A DNA stretch of 64,000 bases, taken from contig JANAVB010004000.1 in the NCBI GenBank assembly GCA_029216955.1, positions 2,405,442 through 2,469,441 of the forward strand. Reading direction: 5' to 3'. Made by a program: the position numbers and the translations under genes. Below, piece after piece: positions 1-9,195 of this stretch. Below the pieces are notes generated by a model, which was not told the origin of the DNA, searched no databases, and saw nothing but the letters and a program-made list of their open reading frames with translations. Source of the DNA: Iris pallida. Its lineage: Eukaryota; Streptophyta; Magnoliopsida; Asparagales; Iridaceae. Each line of letters opens with the position of its first letter. Positions within the stretch are counted from its first letter, which is position 1.

Positions 1-46
1 TTATATATAAGTATATATATTATATATATATTATATAGATATATAT

Positions 47-84
<38 letters not shown>

Positions 85-165
85 ATATATATATATATAT
101 AATATATAAAATATATATATATATATATTTTATATATATATATATATATATATTTTTATAAGTAG
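1..165. repeat. (TA)n-rich microsatellite
   Basis: Long alternating TA runs broken by single-base interruptions fill the left edge of the window. Open frames read through it are only Tyr/Ile repeats and are not genes. It may continue outside the window. Confidence 0.95.
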
Positions 166-192
166 AAAAGATTTGGAGAAAAAAAAGGGCTA

Positions 193-229
193 ATGTGGTC
201 GGCCCCACCAAAGTGGGAACCGACCACAT
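193..229. repeat. Short perfect inverted repeat (hairpin)
   Basis: ATGTGGTCGG at 193-202 is the exact reverse complement of 220-229. Nested inside, CCCAC (204-208) pairs with GTGGG (213-217), leaving a tiny AT-rich loop. It lies in a 160-bp non-AT island between two TA tracts. Both strands show short open frames here, which the symmetry explains; no function is assigned. Confidence 0.8.
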
Positions 230-328
230 GCAACAAAGAAAAAGACCGCTAGCAGCAGCAGCACCATGGAGGTCGCCACATTTACAAAGCAAAGTAGCAG
301 CACCTATATGGCCGACCCCCCTTAAACC

Positions 329-340
329 CATTATATATAT

Positions 341-395
<55 letters not shown>

Positions 396-417
396 TATAT
401 AATATATATATATATAT
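329..417. repeat. (TA)n microsatellite
   Basis: Second TA tract, separated from the first by about 160 bp of mixed sequence. Confidence 0.95.
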
Positions 418-419
418 GA

Positions 420-2888
420 ATTGACTCAAAAAAAAAAACCCTAAACCAATCCTCTCTTCCACCTTCCTCCTCCTTCCTCCACCCTCCTCCACCTCTCCCC
501 GGCGAGCGCACTCAGCCTCGTACGCCGCGATAGCAGTCCCGCGACAACGGCATCAACAAACAACAACAACAGAATCAACACCAAGGTACCTAACTTTATC
601 GTGCGATTTCTCTCTCATTTTAACTCCGTTTTTAGATCCGTAATTTTTTGTAGAAAGCCTACATGACCCTCTTTCGAGATCTTCCAGGTGGATTTCGACA
701 TGGCCATCCAACTTGCTCGAAAAATCGAGACGAAGTTGAAGAAAAACCACTTTTCTGGAATATTAAAAAACTGTTTTAAAATACCAACTTCTCGCCCACT
801 TTTCTTTCTGTATAATAGGATTTTGTATAAACTAATTAAAGAAAGTCAAAGAAAACATAACCGAGATTGTAACACATCTTCTGGATTCACTTTTCATTTA
901 GTATGTAGAAAATTACACGTAGTTAAAGTTCTCAAAAAAATTGTAAATTCTGTTTTCGAAAATTAGAAAAATACCCCGATACGACATCCGTTCCAACAAA
1001 CCGGACGACGTGGTCGCGCACAATACGCAACGAAAGGCGCGTATGGATGTTTTCGACGTGTAGGAACTGACGGAACACGATTTTGTTGCATGTGTGCGAC
1101 AAAATCAGTACATATCAGTCGAGATACCCCCGTATCGACCTTTTGCAAATTAAGTCACAACTTCGTGTACACTCATCAAATCGCGACGAAACTTGCGCCA
1201 TTGGACTCAAAATATTTTTCTGGTCCTGTGAGCCAAGTTTGGTTCAATTCTGAGAAGGTTGATCGGAACGCCATTTTAGCGGGCCCATAATCCCACTCAA
1301 CGGACGATTTTGTGCACGGCCCACCGGAATCCAAAATTGGACATACCGTTGGGTTCATCTCATCAAAATAAATTTGTAGACATGTACTTTGATGACTTTA
1401 GAGACCGTAGATATTGGCACGCATTTCAGTGCAAAGCGGGTCCAACGGCGGACATCGTTTTGATCCAAAATTACGATTTTGCCCCTGTTCCAGAATTTAA
1501 CTTTTGGACAGGTGTTTCCTAGGCTTATCTTTTATTCCAAACTCGTTCGTGATGTTTGTTGCAGCATCCGTAGTCATCTGCGAGATTTGGCTTTTCTTGC
1601 TTCATTTATTTGTTTGTTCGAGCTACTGGATTATTCTCTTTTGCACATAACCTCAGGCAAGATACCTTGCCATTATACTGTTTATATTTAGTTTGTATTT
1701 TATTACATATCATTGTTTCTTTATTTCCAGTTCTTATCATTCTTGATTTGTTGTCTGCTCAGTGATATTAGATATACTTTGTTATTATCCTTTGATTGCG
1801 TGTGGACTTAGAGTTAAGAGACTACCGTTTGTAGTGTATTGCATATACCTTGATACAGTTATACCACGGGGATGTGTGAGATGAGTAGCATGTAGAGGTT
1901 CTTGCGTGTGGGCTGATCCCCAATGCGCATGCATTAGGGCTAACTGCTAATAGAGGCATGTTAGGAGACTTAGCAGTCTGTAGAGGTATATGAGTCATGG
2001 ATGTGACTCTGTTAGGCATTGGGTGGAAAGAACAGTTTCTTAACGTATGGGCCAAGTATGCACTTCCCTATTACCGGTTCTCTCCGCGGGAGATACGGTC
2101 CTGGATCCTGATACCTGATTTACTGCTGGCCTCTGACATTCGATGAATGTTATGCTTTGAGATCCCTGGTATCCTGATGGAACCATACCTGAGATTATTG
2201 CTACTGAGCCAGAGTGCCCATGCGTTTAAGGCTTGTTCTTATTGCATAAACACATTAGAATGGTCAAGTAACCCTCGTCAAATGTCATATCACCCCGTCC
2301 CATTAGTAGCTTAGGATAATGTCTCATCGCGGCATAGTGTGCTACCCCTTGTCCTTATTTGGTTATAGGGATAGTCTACTATTTCGATGATGAGGTATTG
2401 GATCTTATTACGAGTGGGACTATTTTACTTTACTTGCGATTTATGACATGGTATATATATATTCAGTTATGTGGCATGTTCTTTATGTATCTTGTTACGT
2501 CCCTCTGAGGACCTGGTTATCTCTCCATGTGTGTGCTTCTGTGATATTGCAGGTGTTCTAGTCGAGGCCGTGATCTTCTCCATCCTTTCGAAGATGATTG
2601 CACTTGGCTAGTCTTGTTATTTCATCTATTCCTTCTTGTACCTTTTATTTGAGATAGTTGGTAGTGGACTTTGTCTCCGTCCAACGTATTGTACAAAGAC
2701 TTATTACAGTTGATTATATGATATCTTTTATTCTTTATTTGTGGATGAGATTAGATTACTCTTGGGTTACTGCATTTTACAGTTTATGTATTCATACGAG
2801 GTTTCCATACATTAGAGTATACTTCGTATGTATACAGCTGGCATGGATATGTACCTAGTCCTAAGTATATTGGGACTGGGGCGTTACA
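420..2888 (+). mobile_element. Decayed Ty3/gypsy LTR fragment, plus orientation
   Basis: No protein domain is visible. The right edge, GGGGCGTTACA, matches the CA-type terminus of the Tekay LTRs elsewhere in the window (GGGGCGTGACA). The segment around 2490-2530 (TATGTATCTTG, then CCTCTGAGGACCTG) is shared with the reverse complement of the long LTR at 39144-43357. The left part has a leader-like pyrimidine-rich tract after AAACCCTAAACC (about 437-505). No left terminus, internal domain or target duplication was found, so this is a truncated or solo LTR. Small open frames inside it are not convincing. Confidence 0.6.
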
Positions 2889-2891
2889 TAT

Positions 2892-2939
2892 CTTCGATGT
2901 AAGTTTAGTCTATTAAAATTACCATTCCAAATATATATA

Positions 2940-3012
<73 letters not shown>

Positions 3013-3048
3013 GAATGGTAATTTTATTAGACTAAACTTACATCGAAG
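2892..3048. repeat. 157-bp near-perfect palindrome with (TA)n centre
   Basis: The left arm starts CTTCGATGTAAGTTTAG at 2892; the right arm ends with its reverse complement at 3048. Arms of about 42 bp differ at one position, and the centre is a self-complementary TA run, so the whole segment can fold into one hairpin. It starts 3 bp after the LTR terminus at 2888. It could be a foldback/MITE-type element or a palindrome made by TA-tract inversion; no clear target duplication was seen. Confidence 0.85.
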
Positions 3049-3462
3049 AGCATATACACACACGCACACCAGTACGATGCACATACAAAAGAAAAGAATT
3101 CCTCTGATATTATTAAAAAAATTAGATAGAAAAGTAAATTATATTAAAATAGTTTAACTATAATTTAAATATATTTTTTAATTAGGATTTGTTGTAGACA
3201 TATTATTAAAATTTTGGATATATATGACTTAAATATAATTTAAATATTAAATATATTTTAATTACGATTTTCTTTTATAGAAATGTTTATAGGCTTTGGT
3301 ATATGTTCATTTTAAAAATTGTTTTAGGATTTTTTTTCCTCTTACTTACGTGAGGATATACATACACGATGGTAGTTAGAATTTTTTAATATTTTTTTCT
3401 TAATTACCTTAGGATATAAATACGACTTAGATGAAGCATTTTGAATTAATTTCAAACCTCTT

Positions 3463-3466
<4 letters not shown>
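3049..3466. other. AT-rich intergenic DNA, no gene seen
   Basis: Contains two diverged copies of a roughly 40-bp AT-rich motif (TATAATTTAAATAT followed by TTTTAATTA), near 3160-3185 and 3235-3265. Nothing coding is visible. Confidence 0.6.

Positions 3467-3523
<57 letters not shown>
3467..3523. repeat. (TG)n microsatellite
   Basis: Uninterrupted TG dinucleotide run of 57 bases; the Cys/Val frame through it is not a gene. Confidence 0.97.
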
Positions 3524-3525
<2 letters not shown>

Positions 3526-4249
3526 ATCAAGTTACACAATATCCAACTATACTTGATGTTAAATGTAGCTTTTTTTGGTATTAAAATGGTAGAGGGAGAG
3601 AGAGAATATATGTACCTTTTTTTAGAGAGAGAATACATGAGACTTTGTGCATGTTATATTGTATGCCTGTTGGGCCCACTGCCCCCTAACTCCTACTAAA
3701 TAAATGGAAGGAATAATACGTCCCCGTGGCTCGATGCACCGACCTTCCGCCACCTGGCCAGGGTCTTATACCTCTCCTTAGTAACCACAAGAGCCACTCG
3801 AGAGTTTTAGTTCACTATATTAGCAAGCAACCGATCACTTTTACCCATTTAAGTGGATTTTGTACCCCCATTGAATGTCAAAACTTTACCCGTTTATGCA
3901 AGTTTCTCTATCTATTGAGGTTGGTCCACAATTGAAGCAAACTTTCACAAGAGACGAACAACTTTGAGAGACCAAAACGATGTGTTTCAATTCCCAAACT
4001 CAATCAGCTCAGGCACTAGAGTGTCCTATATTCTCAATCAACCAAATTTGAATATCAAAAGTGATGGGAACGGGGGCCATCCCCATAATGATTGCATGCA
4101 TGCAACATTGATGTTTATCTTTCTCCATGCAACGAACCTTGGAGGAGGAACGAACCTTGGAAGGAAAAACGAATCTTAGAAGATGGAAGGGCTATCTTTT
4201 TGTCTTCTCCATGCAACGAATGTGGTACATCAAAGGAGTATATCCTCTC

Positions 4250-4258
4250 TATAAATAG
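4250..4258 (+). promoter_or_regulatory. TATA box of the split copia-like LTR
   Basis: TATAAATAG followed about 30 bp later by an A/G-rich leader (GAGAACAAGAAGAACAACC), the usual layout of a copia LTR promoter. Confidence 0.5.
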
Positions 4259-4331
4259 AAGGGATATGGTGAAGGTTGAGAACAAGAAGAACAACCACAC
4301 AACCACACGCAACTTATAATCCTTACACTTG

Positions 4332-4336
4332 TAATC
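4332..4336. other. Target-site duplication TAATC, left copy
   Basis: The five bases before the first Tekay LTR are TAATC and the five after the third LTR (22806-22810) are identical. This makes the whole 4337-22805 block one insertion. Confidence 0.9.
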
Positions 4337-4627
4337 TGTAATGCCTGTGGTTCGTATTACGTATTCTTGGAATACGTGTACATATTTTATTCTTGTATTG
4401 CATGATTTCCTGGCTTGGCATTCCTTCTGGGCTTGGTTTATTCCTGGTTCGGGTTGGTTGGTTCGGCTTGGCTTGGTTTTGATTGGGTTCATGATGAACC
4501 CAAGGTGAACCCCTACCTACCACCACCATTTGTATTTATTAGCCCTCTTTATTCTCTCTCTTCATTATTCACCTTCTTCTTCCTCATTTACTCCCTTCAC
4601 CTACCAAAGAGAGAAGAGAGTGGTCTA

Positions 4628-4644
4628 GGCAAGTGCATCTTGCC
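4628..4644 (+). promoter_or_regulatory. Conserved leader hairpin in Tekay LTR
   Basis: GGCAAG (4628-4633) pairs with CTTGCC (4639-4644). It follows a CT-rich start-site-like tract (about 4548-4600). The same position forms a shifted stem GCAAGT/ACTTGC in the related LTRs at 34583-34597 and 37525-37538, so pairing is kept while bases change. Confidence 0.55.
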
Positions 4645-5020
4645 ACCACTTGAGAACCACTTTTTATTTGTCCATTAGCTAGAATAGGCCATGGTGATCA
4701 ACATTAGAACTTGACATTTTGTGATTTGGAGTCTCCATTGTTCTAGATCTAAGTTTCTTCTATTTTTGGTTTTGTATGGTTTTGATATATTTAAGTTGTA
4801 TTTTTATGGGTTTTGATGTTCTTATGTTGGAGAGGATTGAATTTCACCCAAGATAGAACTTTGCAAAGTCGGATTTGGACTTGTTCGGACCAAGTTATGG
4901 ACTTTTGAAGCTTGGGTTTAAGCCATGGAGTTCTTGCTGATTTGGAGAAGACAGTGAGCAGTGCATGAGCTTTTTAGCTTGTGCCACTGAGTTGCGCGCA
5001 CTCTTTAGCGCAGCGCAGTC

Positions 5021-5320
5021 CCCATACGCTGCCTTTTGGGAGCGTATGACTCGCTTACGCTCGCTTGCTTGACAAGGAGTCGTATGGACCCCATACGCTG
5101 CCTTTTGGGAGCGTATGACTTGCATACGCTCGCTTATTTGACAAGGAGTCGTATGGACCCCATACACTGCCTTTGGAAGCGTATGACTTGCATACGCTTG
5201 ACCTAAGCGTGGCTTGACCTGAGCGTGGCTTAACCTGAGCGTGGCTTGACCTGAGCGTAGGTTGGCTTGAGCGTAGGCTGGCCTGAGCGTATGACTTTTG
5301 CACTGAGCGTATGGCCTTTG
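5021..5320 (+). repeat. Minisatellite in Tekay LTR 1
   Basis: Three 69-bp units begin at 5021, 5090 and 5159 with CCCATACGCTGCC. Inside each, CATACGCT pairs with AGCGTATG. They are followed by about eight short units of the type TGACCTGAGCGTGGCT. Equivalent arrays lie at about 13210-13520 and 20866-21170. Open frames on the minus strand through them are repeat artefacts. Confidence 0.85.
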
Positions 5321-5703
5321 GCTGACTTGGTCTTATGTCAGCGTGTCAGATTTGGTTTTATTTTCCTTAAGCTTGGCTCTTCTATAGCCCTATATATTGA
5401 TATTTTATTAGATATTTTACGACCATTTTATATCCTTACGCCTTTTTGTCCTGAACTTGATAATCACGAATTTATGAAATATGTTTGGAAAGGATAACTG
5501 AGCATGACGTGATTGTGACCCGTAGTGGTGCACTCCTGACATAATAACCTGACATGACCTGATAGTGGCCGTCGTGGCGCACTCCTGACTAGTACACTTG
5601 ACCTGATAACCTGACATGTTATATCTTGATAAGCTGTTACGACGGCTACCTGACATGACATGACCTGTATAATTAATCTGGACACCGTGGGCGATTGTGT
5701 TTG

Positions 5704-5712
5704 TATAAATAA
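5704..5712 (+). promoter_or_regulatory. TATA-like box, first copy in LTR 1
   Basis: TATAAATAA inside the duplicated segment; repeated at 6239-6247 in the second copy. Single equivalents are at 13893-13901 (LTR 2) and 21516-21524 (LTR 3). An alternative start region is the CT-rich tract near 4550 preceded by TTGTATTTATTA, so which one drives transcription is open. Confidence 0.4.
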
Positions 5713-6238
5713 ACCAGTCCTGTCTTGCATCATGTCTAGGACAGGGACTCCTGAGTACCACGGTCAGGAGTACCTACTAAAATGGACTAAGGCTAATAAC
5801 TAGATTAATACATTAGTCATGACGAGATTTCCCAGCTACAGGCAATCCCGTTACCTGGGCACGCCTTGGGATCTGTAGCCTGCCGTCGAGTAGGGCACAT
5901 TTCCAGCACACTGTCATGTGTTGCACCCTTCAAGCTACCTAAGGGTACATTCGTTTCCTGGACGATGTACCCACCTGAATTCAACTCTAATCTTTTAACC
6001 CGGGTAACCTGGATGGTCTGCAGGGCTTGTGGCTGTGGAATAATCTCACTGCATCTTGTTAGTAATCTCACTGACAGAATAACCTGACATGACCTGATAG
6101 TGGCCGTCGTGGCGCACTCCTGACTAGTACACTTGACCTGATAACCTGACATGTTATATCTTGATAAGCTGTTACGACGGCTACCTGACATGACATGACC
6201 TGTATAATTAATCTGGACACCGTGGGCGATTGTGTTTG

Positions 6239-6247
6239 TATAAATAA
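6239..6247 (+). promoter_or_regulatory. TATA-like box, second copy in LTR 1
   Basis: Exact repeat of 5704-5712 created by the 535-bp duplication. Confidence 0.4.
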
Positions 6248-7010
6248 ACCAGTCCTGTCTTGCATCATGTCTAGGACAGGGACTCCTGAGTACCACGGTC
6301 AGGAGTACCTACTAAAATGGACTAAGGCTAATAACTAGATTAATACATTAGTCATGACGAGATTTTCCAGCTACAGGCAATCCCGTTACCTGGGCACGCC
6401 TTGGGATCTGTAGCCTGTCGTCGAGTAGGGCACATTTCCAGCACACTGTCATGTGTTGCACCCTTCAAGCTACCTAAGGGTACATTCGTTTCCTGGACGA
6501 TGTACCTACCTGAATTCAACTCTAATCTTTTAACCCGGGTAACCTGGATGGTCTGCAGGGCTTGTGGCTGTGGAATAATCTCACTGCATCTTGTTAGTAA
6601 TTAGGCTAGTGACAACCCTAGTTAGTTAAAATATCAAGCCGTAATTCTTGCTTAGCCGTGAAATGATTGGATGGAGTCTAACCAGTCTAGTCTTGCCCTG
6701 ATCCTGTTCCAGATTGCTGCATGACCAGAATGCTTGTATTTATTTTACCGATAAATGGTAAGAATTCCAGGTTCTGTTCAGACGAAGGGCTACAACCCCG
6801 GTCCTTGTTTGGTTTACGGGTTGTAACCTGGTTATCTGAATAGTTCCATGGTTATCTCGTCGTATATCATCCTGGTGTATTTTCTTTATTTCCAGTTCTT
6901 ACTTTTATTTATATCTTGTGCTGATTGCTGGTTTTAGTTCTTAAGTGAAGCTTCCTTTGTGGCACTTGCTTTTTTTGGGGTCTGACCCAGCTGGTTTTGT
7001 GTGGCCAGAT

Positions 7011-7064
7011 TTTGGAGCAGCTCCAGAGGATCTACCGACCTTCCTGCCAAATGGTGAACACTAG
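7011..7064 (+). other. Short conserved open frame near LTR 1 3' end
   Basis: After TGTGTGGCCAG and two bases, the frame reads FGAAPEDLPTFLPNGEH and then TAG. LTR 2 (14665-14718) and LTR 3 (22288-22341) keep it with single changes. The solo LTR at 32073-34880 has FGAAPEDLPTFQSDGGD (32537-32590, minus). The LTR at 35382-37847 has FRVAPADLPAFQPDDEH (35847-35900, minus). Phase and stop are kept across subfamilies. It may be a terminal exon of an LTR-encoded peptide; this is inference. Confidence 0.45.
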
Positions 7065-7527
7065 AGGAACCCTGGCAACGAGTGGGTTATTTTTGGCTCT
7101 CCTACTCTATTGTAAAAATATTCTTTTGAGGCGTTTAGCCGACGTGCACCTGTTTAGCTCGGTTGCACTTACTTACTGTCTGCCTACGGGCTGTAACATG
7201 ATTAACAGATCCTAGGGTTGATCATGTATGACTAAACTCTTGCTAGTCCTGACATTTTGTAACGACTAGCTTCATGATCAACTGAATATGTAATATTTGG
7301 GATGCCTTACTATTGTATATTTAATGATCATACTTCTTGTGACTTTTACTTACTTGCTTGTGATTGAGACACTAGGCTTGTTCATGACCTTAAGAGACTG
7401 TTGGCTTGTAGATAAACCCTCATGTATCTAGACAGCCGTGACCGTATAGCGAGATGGATTCCATTTCATATACGTAGCTGGCTATGTCTGCCCCCGCTCT
7501 CCAATATTCTGGTTCTGGGGCGTGACA

Positions 7528-7555
7528 TGGTTTAAGTGGTGGCCCATGCAGGTCT
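7528..7555 (+). other. Primer-binding region of Tekay body A
   Basis: The bases right after LTR 1 read TGGTTTAAGTGGTGGCCC. GGTGGCCCATGC recurs after LTR 2 (from about 15192) and, inverted, beside the 5' LTR of the gag-only element near 44985. It lacks the usual TGGTATCAGAGC, so the tRNA primer is not obvious. Confidence 0.5.
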
Positions 7556-7656
7556 TGTAAATCAAAATATGTGAGGATTTACCGAATAGATGTCTCAATC
7601 AGTATTCGTCCTTGATCTCTGCTCGCATCTTCTGAATCCCTGAATCCTTGTCCTGA

Positions 7657-9195
7657 TCATATGCTTGTATCGTTGATCTGTCCTGGTCCTTCCTTATTGT
7701 TCCCTATGTCGTCTTCTTCAGCGGCATTGTTCGTGGTCCTACCGACCAGCAAGGCGGAGCACCTCCCGTGGACCAGCAGCAACCTGGAGATCAAGCCCAG
7801 CATTCCGGAGTAGCCTCCAGAGTCATGCCTTCTGGCGAAGAGCCACCAGTTCAGCCAGTTCAACCTGTAGAACATGATGATGGCACTTTGGTAGGACTTG
7901 TCAGGACCTTGATAGCTTCCCAAGACCGGCATGGAGATGCCTTGCACCAGGCAGTGACGGATACTTTGACCCAGGGTGGTCATCAGGGTAACAGCGCGGC
8001 CAACAGCTTCAAGCGCTTGAACCCTCCATTCTTCGACGGTAGTGAAGATGCTATCACGGCAGATGCATGGCTTCAGGACACAGAGGTGATTCTAGAAGCA
8101 GCCAGGACCCCGAAGAACGAAAAGGTGGCCGTTGTGCGCCTGCAGTTGTTAGATCTTGCCCGCAGCTGGTGGGCAGCGCAGGCCGTTGGATTAGCAGTAC
8201 CCATTGCTTGGGCAGTATTCAGAGAGAGATTCCAGACCAAGTATTTCGATTCCGTGGCTCGATATGATCTGCAGACGAGGTTTACCAATCTGAAGCAAGA
8301 AGGCAGGACGGTCGACGGATATGCGGCCGAGTTTTCCAGACTCAGTCGGTTTGCTCCCACCTTGGTGGCAACCGAGTATGATAGAGCCCAGCAGTTCCAG
8401 CAGGGACTTCATCTGGAGATCTTGTTGGCAGTGGAGCAATTTGAGCATCAGACTTTTGATGTAGTCTTGAGAGCAGCTAGGAGGCATGAGTATACCTCCC
8501 AGAGGATCGTGGATAGGGCCGAGGGTCGAAAGAGATCTCACGGCCAGATGAATCAGTCTTCAGCACTAGCCCCGGCAGCCAGGGCCTTGACTATTGGAGC
8601 TCCGAGGCGAGCGGCCTCAGTAACGTCGGTTCAGCATTCAACTTCGACGCACCCTCAACAGCAGAAGCAGAAGCAATCTTCCACAGTGGGTTATTCTCAT
8701 TGTAGAAAGCCAGGCCATGTGGTGGCAGAATATCGCAGGGCACAGGGATTGTGTCTGGCTTGTGGAGCACCAGACCATAGGGTTGGATCCTGCCCGAATA
8801 GGGGTGGTTCATCATCGTCCAACCTTTCTAGCTCCTCGGTGAGAGGACCAGCTCCGGTCCAGCAGCAGCAGTATCCATTGCCGAGGCCCTTGCCGCCTCA
8901 GACCCAAGTGTTCCAGCAGCAGAACCCCCAGCAGTATGCACAAGTCCAAGCCCAGAGTCAGAGCAGGCAGCGAGGATTTCAGCAGAGGAGACCAGCACCC
9001 CGAGGGCACGGTCAGGCTATGGTGATGACCGTAGAGGAAGGATTGGCACCAGGAGAAGTAGTGGCAGGTACTATTCTCGTCAACTCCTTTCCAGCTTCAG
9101 CTTTATTTGATTCTGGTGCATCGCATTCATTTATGTCTGCACGATTTTGCGACACGGGTAGGATTGGAGCCCGAGTCATTATCAGTAAGGCTTAA
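7657..9195 (+). pseudogene. gag: Tekay Gag-protease, body A (frameshifted)
   Basis: Structural Gag that packages element RNA, fused to the aspartic protease. The frame is open from 7657 with no in-frame ATG before the capsid; an ATG at 7706 (MSSSSAA) is in another frame, so the true start is unclear. From 7768 the frame gives a Gln/Pro-rich N-terminus, a retrotransposon Gag capsid domain (about residues 75-240, with FDGSEDA and YAAEFSRLSRFAP) and two zinc knuckles. The first knuckle has lost both outer cysteines (YSHC...GHVVAEY); the second is intact (CLACGAPDHRVGSC). The protease DSGASHSF motif follows. One extra T near 9145, relative to body B, ends the frame at 9195. Confidence 0.85.

Larger units (their letters stand above)
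3669..4336 (+). mobile_element. Copia-like LTR, left part (split by the Tekay insertion)
   Basis: The sequence up to 4336 continues after the Tekay insertion at 22811. The joined segment reads like a Ty1/copia LTR: TATA box at 4250, purine-rich leader, then the motif GACGTAGGCTCAAATTGAG at 22930-22948 (the 'ggacgtaggc...gaacctcggtaaa' type common near plant copia LTR ends). A possible terminus TGTTGGGCCC is at 3669 and a possible CCAACA end is near 23073; both boundaries are uncertain. Confidence 0.45.
5546..6615 (+). repeat. 535-bp tandem duplication inside LTR 1
   Basis: AACCTGACAT begins at 5546 and again at 6081, and the two 535-bp segments are nearly identical. LTR 2 and LTR 3 have one copy only. 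The junction near 6075 contains a few filler bases (CTCACTGACAG). Removing one copy gives 2656 bp against 2657 bp for LTR 2. Confidence 0.9.
4337..7527 (+). repeat. Tekay LTR 1 (3191 bp, with internal 535-bp duplication)
   Basis: Begins TGTAATGCCTG and ends GGGGCGTGACA (TG...CA). It aligns over its full length with LTR 2 and LTR 3 with only scattered substitutions, except for one extra 535-bp copy of its central part. Contains a leader hairpin, a 69-bp minisatellite, two TATA-like sites and a short conserved frame near its 3' end. Confidence 0.95.

Noticed and set aside
20..511. Long open frames through the TA tracts
   Set aside because: They encode Tyr/Ile repeats from the microsatellite and arise on both strands.
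4415..4678. Plus-strand frame of about 87 codons repeated in all three Tekay LTRs
   Set aside because: It lies over the presumed promoter and leader; the repeated presence follows from LTR identity and it is not kept in the related LTRs at 32073-34880 and 35382-37847.
4895..5303. Minus-strand repetitive frames over the LTR minisatellite
   Set aside because: Periodic residues simply follow the 69-bp repeat; related LTRs lack them.
5417..6296. Minus-strand frames beginning MVLRSPCPRHDARQDW in each Tekay LTR
   Set aside because: Copies exist only because the LTRs and the 535-bp duplication are repeats; frames diverge quickly in the solo LTR.
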